Below, one piece after another: positions 23,910-32,191 of a stretch of 41,041 nucleotides of DNA (its first letter is position 1; each line of letters opens with the position of its first letter). The stretch lies in the IMG/VR virus record IMGVR_UViG_3300045738_000166, positions 1 through 41,041 of that record. One strand, given 5' to 3'. The translations under genes were made by a program, and so were the position numbers. This DNA comes from a virus. The notes below the pieces were generated by a model. The model saw only the letters and a program-made list of their open reading frames with translations, had not been told where the DNA came from and did not search any database.

Positions 23910-25868
23910 ATGGTTGATCTAGTTTCACCTGGTATTACTATAAAAGAAAAAGATGCAACGACTTCGGTAAGAAGTGAACCTACAAGTATAGGTGCAATGG
24001 CCGGAGTATTTGTAAAAGGACCGATTGAACAAGTAGTTACAATTGCTTCTGAAGATGAATTAATTATTCATTTCGGAAAACCAAATACTACTAATTATCA
24101 ATATTGGTTTAGTGCTGCATCCTTTTTGCTGTATAGCAATACATTAAAGGTGGTTAGAATAAATACTTCAGGTGCTTTAAATGCAACAGCACTTGGTGGT
24201 GGACTTCTAATCAAAAATAAAATCCATTATCAAGATGGTGATGGTACAGGTAATGGTCCTTATGATGGTGGAGAAGCAGCCCAAGGAATTTGGGCAGCTC
24301 GATCTGCCGGGTCATGGGGAAATAGTTTAAAAGTTTCTTTCTGTAATGATGCTGCCGCTTTCTCTCAGACTACAGTTACTACTATTTCTGATTCGTCAAT
24401 TGCTGCTGGAAATACAACACTTGATCTCACAAGCGCAACTGATGTTATTGCTGGGGATATTATTTATTTTCAAGAAAGTGATGGACAAAAATATAAAGTG
24501 GTATCAATAGCAACAAACACAGTTACAATTGAACGTTATCCAACAACAGGGGCTACAGGCTTAGCTTCTGCTGTTAGTAATGGAGCTAATGTTGACCGAG
24601 AATGGCAATATGCTGATCAGTTTGATAGAGCTCCTGGAACTTCAGGTTATGTTTCAGATCGTAGTGGTTCTAATGATGAATTGCATCTTATTGTAGTTGA
24701 TGAAGATTCTAAGATAAGTGGTGTTGCTGGGTCTATTTTAGAGAAGTGGGAAGGCTTATCAAAGGCTTCTGATGCTTTAACTGATGATGGCGCTAAAAAT
24801 TATTATGTAGATGTTCTTACAGATTCGTCTGAATATGTTTACTGGATAGATCATCCCGGTGGTGCAACTAATTGGGGCAGTACTGGAGCTGGTACAACAT
24901 TTACTGATGCTACTAATGCTATTGATGAGTCTAGTGGTGCTGGTGGAGTTGGTGATACAACTGCACCGTCAGAAGGCGAAAGACAGTTGGGTTATAAACT
25001 GTTTGAAGATCCAGATACACAAGATGTCAATTTAGTAATTGCTGGACCTGCTTCTGTGGGAAATACAGGAAGTAAAACTCATGGTGTTTTCATTACTGAT
25101 TTAGTAGAAAAGAGAAAAGATTGTGTTGGTTTTATTTCAGCGGATTATAGTGATGTTGTAAATATTGCTAAGACATATACACAAACAACAAATGTAAAAG
25201 GCTTCTTTGATGGTCTGAATAGTTCGTCTTATACTGTATTTGATAGTGGTTATACAAAACAGTTTGACAAACATAATGATGTTTATCGTTGGGTGCCTTT
25301 ATGTGGACATATAGCAGGTTGTTGTGCTCGTACAGATGCTCTAGAAGATCCATGGTGGTCGCCTGCTGGTATAGCTCGTGGGCAGATTCGTGGTTCTATT
25401 GCGCTTGCTTTTAATCCAACACAAACAGAACGTGATACACTTTATCGTGCTCGTGTTAATCCTATAGTTACATTCCCTGGAGAGGGAACAATGCTATTTG
25501 GAGATAAGACAGGCCTATCGAAAAATAGTGCATTTAGTCGTATTAATGTTCGACGTTTATTCCTCACTATAGAGGAAGCTTGTAAAATTGCTGCTCGTTC
25601 TGTACTTTTCGAGTTCAATGACTCATTTACAAGAGATAATTTTAGGGCAATGATAGAGCCTTATTTGCGTGATATACAGGGTCGTCGTGGTATTACTGAT
25701 TTTCTGGTAGTCTGTGATGAAACAAACAATACAGCACAAGTCATTGACAACAATGAATTCCGTGCTGATGTTTATGTGAAACCTGCACGCTCAATTAACT
25801 TTATTACACTAACCTTCATCGCAACACGAACAGGTGTTGATTTCGCTGAAGTGGTTGGTCGGGTATAG
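23910..25868 (+). CDS. gp18: Tail sheath protein gp18
   Basis: A 652-residue contractile sheath subunit (T4 gp18 is 659). The N-terminus VDLVSPGITIKEKD and the GAMAGVFVKGPIEQVVTI strand are classic for T4-like sheaths. The C-terminal domain has the conserved NVRRLFLTIEEACKIAARSV and FNDSFTRDNFRAMIEPYLRD segments that hold sheath rings together. I start at ATG 23910, 9 nt after AAGGAG (23895-23900). The in-frame TTG at 23904 is too close to that site. gp19 follows after 11 nt with its own GGAGGA-type site. Confidence 0.95.
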   Translation: MVDLVSPGITIKEKDATTSVRSEPTSIGAMAGVFVKGPIEQVVTIASEDELIIHFGKPNTTNYQYWFSAASFLLYSNTLKVVRINTSGALNATALGGGLLIKNKIHYQDGDGTGNGPYDGGEAAQGIWAARSAGSWGNSLKVSFCNDAAAFSQTTVTTISDSSIAAGNTTLDLTSATDVIAGDIIYFQESDGQKYKVVSIATNTVTIERYPTTGATGLASAVSNGANVDREWQYADQFDRAPGTSGYVSDRSGSNDELHLIVVDEDSKISGVAGSILEKWEGLSKASDALTDDGAKNYYVDVLTDSSEYVYWIDHPGGATNWGSTGAGTTFTDATNAIDESSGAGGVGDTTAPSEGERQLGYKLFEDPDTQDVNLVIAGPASVGNTGSKTHGVFITDLVEKRKDCVGFISADYSDVVNIAKTYTQTTNVKGFFDGLNSSSYTVFDSGYTKQFDKHNDVYRWVPLCGHIAGCCARTDALEDPWWSPAGIARGQIRGSIALAFNPTQTERDTLYRARVNPIVTFPGEGTMLFGDKTGLSKNSAFSRINVRRLFLTIEEACKIAARSVLFEFNDSFTRDNFRAMIEPYLRDIQGRRGITDFLVVCDETNNTAQVIDNNEFRADVYVKPARSINFITLTFIATRTGVDFAEVVGRV

Positions 25869-25879
25869 GAGGATAACAA

Positions 25880-26413
25880 ATGGCTAATTTAAATGCGTTT
25901 GTAAACAGACTCGCTGGTGGTGGTGCTCGTGCTAATCAATTTGAAGTCACGCTAGTGGGTGTTGGAGTTTTAACAGAACCTTTTTCGTTTTTGTGCAGAA
26001 CAGCTCAGATACCAGGATTGACTATAGGAGAAGTTACAGTACCTTATAGAGGTCGTCAAGTATTTGTTGCTGGAGATCGTACATACGATGCATGGACAGT
26101 TACAGTATTTAATGATGCTAACTGGGCGGTAAGAGGTGGATTGGAAACTTGGATGAATGCTTTGAGTGATATTGGTTCTAGCACTACTGCTGCAACATCG
26201 CCTGCTGCTTATTATGGAACAGCAAGCATAAGGCAGATGGATAGAACAGGTAGTATTATTTGGGGTGGATCATTATACAATGTATGGCCCACAACAATAG
26301 ATCCTATTGAATTTTCATATGATACAAATGATGTTGTTGAGGAGTACGGCGTTACTTTCAGATTCAATTACATGACAACTGGACCAGTTGGACTTGGAAT
26401 CGGAAGTACATAA
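25880..26413 (+). CDS. gp19: Tail tube protein gp19
   Basis: A 177-residue tail tube subunit (T4 gp19 is 163). The N-terminal FVNRLAGGGARANQFEV, then FLCRTAQIPGLTIGEVTVPYRGRQV and the YDAWTVTVFNDANW hairpin are typical of this family of stacked hexameric tube rings through which DNA passes. The position directly after gp18 and before gp20 matches T4. AGGAGG (25867-25872) gives strong translation, expected for an abundant protein. Confidence 0.95.
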   Translation: MANLNAFVNRLAGGGARANQFEVTLVGVGVLTEPFSFLCRTAQIPGLTIGEVTVPYRGRQVFVAGDRTYDAWTVTVFNDANWAVRGGLETWMNALSDIGSSTTAATSPAAYYGTASIRQMDRTGSIIWGGSLYNVWPTTIDPIEFSYDTNDVVEEYGVTFRFNYMTTGPVGLGIGST

Positions 26414-26438
26414 TTTGAAAAAGTAGTTATTGAAGTTG

Positions 26439-26446
26439 TATAAATA
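26439..26446 (+). promoter_or_regulatory. Late promoter 5 nt before gp20
   Basis: Exact TATAAATA followed by TTGGT and then the gp20 ATG at 26452. T4 late geometry would place the RNA start on or beside the A of the ATG, giving a leaderless portal mRNA. No Shine-Dalgarno sequence is seen. Confidence 0.65.
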
Positions 26447-26451
26447 TTGGT

Positions 26452-28104
26452 ATGGCAGACTTTTTTGGATTTGAAATAAAGAGAAAGGACAAAGCGGCGA
26501 AGGGTAAATCCTTCGTCGCTCCGTCCGACGAAGAAGGTACCCTAGATATTGCTGGTGGTACTGGTTTTTTTAGCCAGTATATAAATGTAGATCGAGCAGC
26601 AAAAAATGATTGGGACCTAGTTCGTAAATATCGCACCACAGCTGAAGCTCCAGAATGTGATAATGCGATAGAAGATATTGTTCAAGAAGCTATTACAGCT
26701 GACGAAACGGATATCTCAGTTAAGGTAAATCTAGATTACACAGATTTATCAATCCCCATTAAGAAAAAAGTTATCGGCGAATTTGGAGAAGTTCTACGTT
26801 TGTTAGAATGGAAACATAAAGGTCACGATATCTTTAGACGTTGGTATATTGATGGTAGAATTCATTATCATAAAATGATTGATGAAAAATCTCCACGAAA
26901 AGGTATATCAGAAATACGATATATAGATCCTAAATTTATTAAAAAGGTTCGTGTAGTAGAAAAGGACAAAAGTAAACCGGATGATGTTACTTTAGTAAAG
27001 AAAGTTGATGAATTTTTTATCTATAATGAAGTAGGCGTCTACCCAGCATTTCAAGGCGTACCGGGCAATAGCGTACAAAATAGTCAGGGAATTAAGATTT
27101 CACCAGATAGTATTTGTTATGTAACATCTGGTATTTTTAATCCAACTACTAAGCAAGTGTATGGACATCTACATAAAGCTATTAAATCAGTAAATCAGCT
27201 TCGTATGATGGAAGATTCTTTGGTGATTTATCGTATCGCTCGTGCACCGGAACGTAGAATCTTTTACATTGATGTAGGTAACTTACCTAAACCAAAGGCA
27301 GAGGCTTACCTAAAAGATATTATGGCTCGTTATCGCAATAAGATTGTTTATGACGCTAGTACTGGTGAAGTCAAAGATGATAGAAACCAAATGTCTATGT
27401 TGGAGGACTTCTGGTTACCTCGTAGAGAAGGTGGTAGAGGTACAGAAATTACTACATTGAACTCGGGTGCAAATCTCGGTGAGATGGATGATGTAACTTA
27501 TTTTAGAGAGAAACTTTGGCGATCTTTAAATATTCCTATTTCACGTTTGTTATCCGATAGTGGTTTTAATATGGGACGATCAGCAGAGATTACTAGAGAT
27601 GAGGTAAAATTTGCGAAATTTATTCAGAGAATACGGAAGAAATTTTGTGGTATATTCCAAGATATATTAAAAACACAATTGGTTTTAAAAGGTGTTATTA
27701 CTATAGAAGATTGGGATCTAATTAAAGAACACGTTGTTTATGACTTTAATGATGATAATCATTTCTTTGAATTAAAAGATGCTGAGTTATTGAAAGAAAG
27801 AATTGACCAATTAACTACAGTATCAGAATATATTGGTACATATTTCTCCGTTGAATGGGTAAGAAAGAATGTTCTTAAACAAACAGATGAAACAATAGAA
27901 GAAATAGATAAACAAATTGCTACTGAAAAGAGTGTTGGTACTATAGCTAAAGATGCTGGTACTGAATTGGGCGGACCAGATGGGGGTTTTGGAGAACCTG
28001 TTGGTCAATTTGATGATGATGAAGAAGAAGATGATGATTATCCAGATGCAGATGATGACAATGGTAATGGTAATGGTAATGGCTCAGAAAACCGAAACTT
28101 ATAA
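26452..28104 (+). CDS. gp20: Portal vertex protein gp20
   Basis: A 550-residue portal protein (T4 gp20 is 524). It begins ADFFGFEIKRKDK, typical of marine T4-like portals. The body contains the conserved DWDLVRKYRTTAEAPE-type segment, RYIDPKFIKKVR and WRSLNIPISRLLSDSGFNMGR with the following helices that line the crown. Portal dodecamers seed prohead assembly and form the channel for gp17. The C-terminus is very acidic (DDDEEEDDDYPDADDD) and ends in Gly-Asn repeats, longer than in T4. The stop codon is embedded in the next late promoter. Confidence 0.95.
   Translation: MADFFGFEIKRKDKAAKGKSFVAPSDEEGTLDIAGGTGFFSQYINVDRAAKNDWDLVRKYRTTAEAPECDNAIEDIVQEAITADETDISVKVNLDYTDLSIPIKKKVIGEFGEVLRLLEWKHKGHDIFRRWYIDGRIHYHKMIDEKSPRKGISEIRYIDPKFIKKVRVVEKDKSKPDDVTLVKKVDEFFIYNEVGVYPAFQGVPGNSVQNSQGIKISPDSICYVTSGIFNPTTKQVYGHLHKAIKSVNQLRMMEDSLVIYRIARAPERRIFYIDVGNLPKPKAEAYLKDIMARYRNKIVYDASTGEVKDDRNQMSMLEDFWLPRREGGRGTEITTLNSGANLGEMDDVTYFREKLWRSLNIPISRLLSDSGFNMGRSAEITRDEVKFAKFIQRIRKKFCGIFQDILKTQLVLKGVITIEDWDLIKEHVVYDFNDDNHFFELKDAELLKERIDQLTTVSEYIGTYFSVEWVRKNVLKQTDETIEEIDKQIATEKSVGTIAKDAGTELGGPDGGFGEPVGQFDDDEEEDDDYPDADDDNGNGNGNGSENRNL
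28059..28081 (+). repeat. GGTAAT hexanucleotide microrepeat
   Basis: Tandem GGTAAT units at the end of the portal gene encode a Gly-Asn run (NGNGNGNG). Such a tract can change length by slippage in steps of two residues without a frameshift. It lies in the non-conserved portal tail. Confidence 0.8.
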
Positions 28105-28107
28105 ATA
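28100..28107 (+). promoter_or_regulatory. Late promoter overlapping the gp20 stop codon
   Basis: Exact TATAAATA with the gp20 stop codon TAA (28102-28104) inside it, 17 nt before the next ATG. AAGGA serves as ribosome binding site in the short leader. Confidence 0.65.
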
Positions 28108-28124
28108 GTAAAAAGGATTATATT

Positions 28125-28367
28125 ATGTCGAAAAAAGGTATAAAAAAGATGGTAGATTCAATTGTTAGTGGAGATTTATCTCAAGCTAATGCTGAATTTG
28201 ATACTGTGTTACAAGCTAAACGCACAGCGGAATGGGATAATGCTAAACTTGTTTTAGCACGATCATCTTTTGATGATATAGAAGATATTACTCCTGAGCG
28301 TGAGCCGAAAGTTACATACGAACCAGTAGACACGGGTATTACAGGAGAACCAGAGGAAAAGGGATGA
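28125..28367 (+). CDS. Prohead core protein (gp67/gp68-like)
   Basis: An 80-residue charged protein located where T4 has its small prohead core proteins, between portal and protease. Residues 1-45 (KKMVDSIVSGDLSQANAEFDTVL, then a Lys/Ala helix) resemble T4-like gp67/gp68 core proteins, which form part of the internal scaffold and are cut by gp21. The C-terminus is acidic and Pro-rich. ATGA overlap couples it to gp21. Which of the two T4 genes it corresponds to cannot be decided. Confidence 0.72.
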   Translation: MSKKGIKKMVDSIVSGDLSQANAEFDTVLQAKRTAEWDNAKLVLARSSFDDIEDITPEREPKVTYEPVDTGITGEPEEKG

Positions 28368-29011
28368 AACTTATATGCGAACATATAGATGATATAGAAT
28401 ATATTTTTGAAGATGATTCAACTAGCGAAAAGAAGAATTATAAAATCCGTGGTGTGTTCATGCAGGCAGAAGTAAAGAATAGGAATAATCGTATGTATCC
28501 TATGGCTGTTTTAGAAAAGGAAGTAGCCAGATATAACAAAGAATACGTCCAACAGAACCGTGCATTTGGTGAACTTGGACATCCAGAGGGACCTGTAGTA
28601 AATTTGGAACGTGCTTCGCATATGATAACAAAGTTGCAGGCAGAAGGCAAAAATTTTATAGGTGAAGCCAAAATTATGGATACTCCTTATGGTAAGATTG
28701 TAAAGAACTTGATAGATGAGGGCGCAAAGTTAGGGGTCTCATCTAGAGGTATGGGTTCATTAGAACCAAGAAAAGATATGCAGATTGTTAGAGATGATTT
28801 TTATCTAGCAACTGCTGCTGATATTGTCGCAGATCCGTCCGCACCTAATGCCTTCGTTGAGGGTATCATGGAAGGTAAAGAATGGGTATGGGATAATGGC
28901 ATTGTAAAAGAAATTCAAATTGAAGAATATCGTAAAGAATTAGCAAGAAAATCTAAAAGAAATGAAGAAAAACAGCTGAAAATCTTTGCGGACTTCATGT
29001 CAAAACTTTGA
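28364..29011 (+). CDS. gp21: Prohead core protease gp21
   Basis: A 215-residue herpesvirus-type serine protease (T4 gp21 is 212). The catalytic His73 lies in FGELGHPEGPVVNLER and the nucleophile in LGVSSRGMGSL (Ser126 or Ser127), the family's signature pair. It cleaves scaffold and capsid proteins during prohead maturation and then itself. Its ATG overlaps the upstream stop (ATGA). gp22 follows from a new late promoter 5 nt after its stop. Confidence 0.95.
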   Translation: MKLICEHIDDIEYIFEDDSTSEKKNYKIRGVFMQAEVKNRNNRMYPMAVLEKEVARYNKEYVQQNRAFGELGHPEGPVVNLERASHMITKLQAEGKNFIGEAKIMDTPYGKIVKNLIDEGAKLGVSSRGMGSLEPRKDMQIVRDDFYLATAADIVADPSAPNAFVEGIMEGKEWVWDNGIVKEIQIEEYRKELARKSKRNEEKQLKIFADFMSKL

Positions 29012-29015
29012 ATTT

Positions 29016-29023
29016 TATAAATA
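29016..29023 (+). promoter_or_regulatory. Late promoter of scaffold and capsid genes
   Basis: Exact TATAAATA, 35 nt before the gp22 ATG and 4 nt after the gp21 stop. It would give extra transcript for the scaffold and major capsid genes. Confidence 0.7.
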
Positions 29024-29032
29024 ACTAATATA

Positions 29033-29054
29033 GATAAACTAACAGGGAGTTATC
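29033..29054 (+). promoter_or_regulatory. Leader hairpin around the gp22 ribosome binding site
   Basis: GATAAACT (29033-29040) can pair with AGTTATC (29048-29054), with one bulged A, around loop AACAGGG. The AGGGAG ribosome binding site (29044-29049) is split between loop and stem. It begins about 4 nt after the predicted RNA start. It may tune scaffold translation or protect the 5' end. The stem is short and AT-rich, so weak. Confidence 0.35.
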
Positions 29055-29058
29055 CGAA

Positions 29059-30255
29059 ATGACAGATATTAATACAGAACTGGAGGCTATCGCTGCAGAG
29101 ACACTTGCAGATGATACGCAACTAGATGAAGTTAGCTGGGATGAACCCAAGAAAGGTGCGGCGCCGGCTGAAAAAATGCAGTCTGTTCCGGGAACTCGCC
29201 AAGATATGGGTCCCGCTGTTGTTTCTCCAGATGCTCCTTCGGATCCTGGTAAAGAAGCTTCAAAGAAGGCTACGCAGTCTGATAAATTGCCCCGTAAGGG
29301 AAAACCTTCTAACGCTTCTGGAAAAGTAGAATCTGATAAACCTTTAAAAGCTACTGGCCCTACTGCAAAGGAAGAGGTCGAGGCTGATGAAGATGATCAG
29401 ATAATTAGTGAAGATGAAACTGAAGATACTACTACAGAAGTAGTTGCTGAAGCTGAATCTCAGGATGAAGAAGAAGTGAAGGAAGAAACTATAGAAGATC
29501 GCTTATCAAGTATGGACTTTACAGATGATGTTAAGGCCTTAACAGATGGCGACGATGATTTTTCAGATGAATTTAAGCAGAAGGCGGCTACAATTTTTGA
29601 AGCTGCTGTTAAAGCAAAGATTCGCACAGAGTTGGAACTTATGACTGAAGCTTTTCAAAACGAATATGATTCAGCTATTGAGGAAGCTAAAGATGGCATG
29701 ACCGATAAGGTTGATGGTTATCTTAACTATGTTGTAGAGGAATGGATGAAGAATAATGAGATGGCCGTTCAACATAAAATGAAAACGGAAATCGCAGAAA
29801 GCTTTATTCGAGGGCTCAAGACTTTATTTGAAGATCACAATATTGCTATTCCAGATGAACAGTTTAATATGCTCGATGCAGCTGCCACTAAGGCGGACGA
29901 AAGCGAAGCTAAGTTGAACGAAACTATGGAAAGAAATATTGAACTTACTAAAGAAGTTGGTGAGTTAAAAAGGAATGAGATCCTTTTAGATGTAGCTTCT
30001 GATCTAGCAGATACAGAAGTAGAAAAGTTTGCAGAGTTGACAGAAAATGTTGCGTATGAAGGTGAGGAGGATTTTCGTGAGAAAATTGCTACACTGATGA
30101 ATTCCTATTTTCCGAAAGCCGCAGCAAACGGTGATGACACAGCAGCACCATCAGAAGATACGGAAAATTTAGATGTGTCCGACACAATGGCTGCTTATAT
30201 GACTGCTATATCTAGAACAGAAGCACGTTCTGGTATGGCTTCTATAAAACAATAA
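29059..30255 (+). CDS. gp22: Prohead scaffold protein gp22
   Basis: A 398-residue, strongly acidic, helical protein at the T4 gp22 position. It is much longer than T4 gp22 (269) because of an N-terminal low-complexity region (about residues 1-150) rich in Lys/Pro/Ala and then Glu/Asp (EDETEDTTTEV). The C-terminal two thirds are coiled-coil-like (KADESEAKLNETMERNIELTKEVGELK) and end with DTMAAYMTAISR, close to the conserved end of T4-like scaffolds. It forms the internal core around which gp23 assembles and is degraded by gp21. Confidence 0.9.
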   Translation: MTDINTELEAIAAETLADDTQLDEVSWDEPKKGAAPAEKMQSVPGTRQDMGPAVVSPDAPSDPGKEASKKATQSDKLPRKGKPSNASGKVESDKPLKATGPTAKEEVEADEDDQIISEDETEDTTTEVVAEAESQDEEEVKEETIEDRLSSMDFTDDVKALTDGDDDFSDEFKQKAATIFEAAVKAKIRTELELMTEAFQNEYDSAIEEAKDGMTDKVDGYLNYVVEEWMKNNEMAVQHKMKTEIAESFIRGLKTLFEDHNIAIPDEQFNMLDAAATKADESEAKLNETMERNIELTKEVGELKRNEILLDVASDLADTEVEKFAELTENVAYEGEEDFREKIATLMNSYFPKAAANGDDTAAPSEDTENLDVSDTMAAYMTAISRTEARSGMASIKQ

Positions 30256-30273
30256 AATAGGGAGAAAACTATA

Positions 30274-31575
30274 ATGTTTCAAACGGAACAACTACAGGAA
30301 AAGTGGCAGCCAGTATTACAGCATCCTGATCTCCCAGAGATCAAAGATGCTTACCGTCGGGCAGTTACAACAGTTATCCTGGAAAATCAAGAAAGAGCAA
30401 TGCGTGATGACGCTGAGTTCCTTTCTGAGGCAGCTCCTACTAACCAAACTGGTTCAGCTATTGCGAATTGGGATCCAATCTTAATTTCGTTAGTGCGTCG
30501 TGCTATGCCTTCACTTATTGCTTATGATGTTTGCGGCGTACAGCCAATGACAGGTCCTACAGGACTTATCTTTGCAATGAAGGCACGTTATACGTCGCAG
30601 TCTGGAACAGAAGCGTTATTCAACGAAGCTGACACGGATTTTTCCGGAACTGGAACCCATGTGGGTTCAGATGTACTAAAAGCCTTAAGCGCTAGTAACT
30701 ATGCTTCAGGTACAGCTATGACCACAGCTGCTGCAGAAGCGTTGGGCGATTCCGCCTCTAATGCTTTCGCAGAAATGGCATTCAGTATTGAGAAAGCAAC
30801 CGTAACTGCAAAGTCACGGGCTCTCAAAGCTGAATACACAATGGAACTCGCTCAGGATTTGAAAGCGATTCATGGTCTGGATGCAGAAACCGAACTTGCA
30901 AATATTCTTTCAAGTGAGATTCTTGCTGAAATCAACCGTGAGGTAATCCGAACAATCTATATCAACTCGAAACAGGGTGCTGCAGTTAATACAACGACTG
31001 CCGGTATTTTCGATCTTGATACAGACTCTAATGGACGTTGGTCTGTTGAGAAATTCAAGGGTCTTATGTTCTCACTAGAACGTGATGCTAACGTAATTGC
31101 TCGTGATACTCGTCGTGGCAAGGGTAATATTATCCTCTGCTCCGCTGATGTCGCTTCTGCTCTTACAATGGCAGGCCTGCTTGACTATTCAAGTGGTATT
31201 TCTGACAGTCTTACGGTAGACTCCACAGGCAACACATTCGCTGGTACATTGAATGGTCGCTTTAAGGTCTATGTTGATCCTTACACAAACATGGGTGTGC
31301 CTTATTCAGGCTCCGGCGCCACTGCTAACCAGTACTACGTTGTTGGTTACAAGGGCTCTTCCCCATATGACGCTGGCTTGTTCTATTGCCCGTATGTTCC
31401 ATTGCAGATGGTTCGTGCCGTTGGTGAGAGTTCCTTCCAGCCGAAGATTGGTTTCAAAACTCGATATGGAATGCAGGTTAATCCTTTCGCTCAGGCAGCC
31501 GCTGCTACAGACGGCCCTGGCGCTCGTGATTCTAATGTGTACTACCGTAGAGTGCAAGTTACCAACTTGATGTAA
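30274..31575 (+). CDS. gp23: Major capsid protein gp23
   Basis: A 433-residue HK97-fold capsid protein. Conserved T4-like segments include NWDPILISLVRRAMPSLIAYDV, GVQPMTGPTGLIFAMKARY, KAEYTMELAQDLKAIHGLDAE and the C-terminal FQPKIGFKTRYGMQVNPFA. In T4 gp21 removes the N-terminal propeptide at an acidic site. Codon choice differs from the neighbours, with more CGT, ATC, TTC and CTT codons, fitting very high expression. AGGGAG (30258-30263) precedes the ATG. A strong terminator follows. No separate gp24 vertex gene is seen. Confidence 0.97.
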   Translation: MFQTEQLQEKWQPVLQHPDLPEIKDAYRRAVTTVILENQERAMRDDAEFLSEAAPTNQTGSAIANWDPILISLVRRAMPSLIAYDVCGVQPMTGPTGLIFAMKARYTSQSGTEALFNEADTDFSGTGTHVGSDVLKALSASNYASGTAMTTAAAEALGDSASNAFAEMAFSIEKATVTAKSRALKAEYTMELAQDLKAIHGLDAETELANILSSEILAEINREVIRTIYINSKQGAAVNTTTAGIFDLDTDSNGRWSVEKFKGLMFSLERDANVIARDTRRGKGNIILCSADVASALTMAGLLDYSSGISDSLTVDSTGNTFAGTLNGRFKVYVDPYTNMGVPYSGSGATANQYYVVGYKGSSPYDAGLFYCPYVPLQMVRAVGESSFQPKIGFKTRYGMQVNPFAQAAAATDGPGARDSNVYYRRVQVTNLM

Positions 31576-31616
31576 CAGAAGTTCACCGCTATTATAACAA
31601 TAACAAGGTGATTTTA

Positions 31617-31650
31617 GAAGCCCCGCTCCCGTAAAGGAGTGGGGTTTTTC
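31617..31650 (+). terminator. Rho-independent terminator after gp23
   Basis: CCCCGCTCC (31621-31629) pairs with GGAGTGGGG (31636-31644), nine pairs with one G-U and a six-base loop, followed by T5 and CTATAT. It closes the head-gene unit. Confidence 0.92.
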
Positions 31651-31668
31651 TATATAGGGGGAAATCAT

Positions 31669-31809
31669 ATGTTATTATCTAAAGCTACAAAAAAATTAAT
31701 TGGTGATTTAGCAGTCACTGTGATGGTATTCTCATGCCTAGCATTTTTAATTTGGATGATTTATTTCTTTCAACATAATAAACTGGTGTTTCAGGTTATA
31801 CATACTTGA
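31669..31809 (+). CDS. Small single-span membrane protein
   Basis: A 46-residue protein. Residues 13-34 (GDLAVTVMVFSCLAFLIWMIYFF region) form one clear membrane segment preceded by a Lys-rich N-terminus, suggesting N-in topology. GGGGG (31657-31661) lies 7 nt before the ATG as ribosome binding site. Its stop overlaps the TTG start of the next membrane protein (TTGA), so the two are translationally coupled. Function unknown; a lysis or envelope-modifying role is possible. Confidence 0.65.
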   Translation: MLLSKATKKLIGDLAVTVMVFSCLAFLIWMIYFFQHNKLVFQVIHT

Positions 31810-32123
31810 AACGAATCAACGATAGCCCTATAGTAGATGACATAACGGCTCAGATAAACAAACAAGGCTATTGGAAGAACCCTCAGACACAATATAATTG
31901 GGAAGCAGGTGAGATTATTCGTGTATCTAAAATACGGTCTATCTACAAGACAATCAGTTGGCGTATACTAGCCACTACAGATACATTCATTATCAGTTAC
32001 TTTATCACAGGGTACATCAGTTGGGCTCTTACGATAGCCTCTATAGAGGTGTTCACTAAGATGGGGTTGTATTACTTCCATGAGAGGGCGTGGCATCGAA
32101 TTAAATTTAAACGACCTTGGTAA
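31806..32123 (+). CDS. DUF2061-type membrane protein
   Basis: A 105-residue protein with the pattern of the DUF2061 family of small predicted membrane proteins: SIYKTISWRILATTDTFIIS, FITGYISWALTIASIEVFTK and YYFHERAW. Two membrane segments fall at about residues 52-68 and 70-88. The function of the family is unknown to me. The start is TTG at 31806, overlapping the upstream stop as TTGA; no ATG fits. It follows the capsid terminator, and an exact late promoter starts 4 nt after its stop. Confidence 0.8.
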   Translation: MKRINDSPIVDDITAQINKQGYWKNPQTQYNWEAGEIIRVSKIRSIYKTISWRILATTDTFIISYFITGYISWALTIASIEVFTKMGLYYFHERAWHRIKFKRPW

Positions 32124-32126
32124 TCT

Positions 32127-32134
32127 TATAAATA
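32127..32134 (+). promoter_or_regulatory. Late promoter
   Basis: Exact TATAAATA, 4 nt after the DUF2061 stop codon and 58 nt before the ATG at 32192. The predicted RNA start near 32140 coincides with the first arm of a leader hairpin. Confidence 0.7.
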
Positions 32135-32140
32135 GTGGAA

Positions 32141-32176
32141 AGGTATTTTGCCGTACGATGAGCTCTGCGGATACCT
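32141..32176 (+). promoter_or_regulatory. 5'-terminal leader hairpin
   Basis: AGGTAT (32141-32146) pairs with ATACCT (32171-32176), with an inner CCG/CGG pairing. It would form at the extreme 5' end of the late mRNA and leaves the AGGAG ribosome binding site (32179-32183) free just downstream. Such 5' hairpins protect mRNAs; here that is an inference. Confidence 0.45.
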
Positions 32177-32191
32177 ATAGGAGAAAAAATA

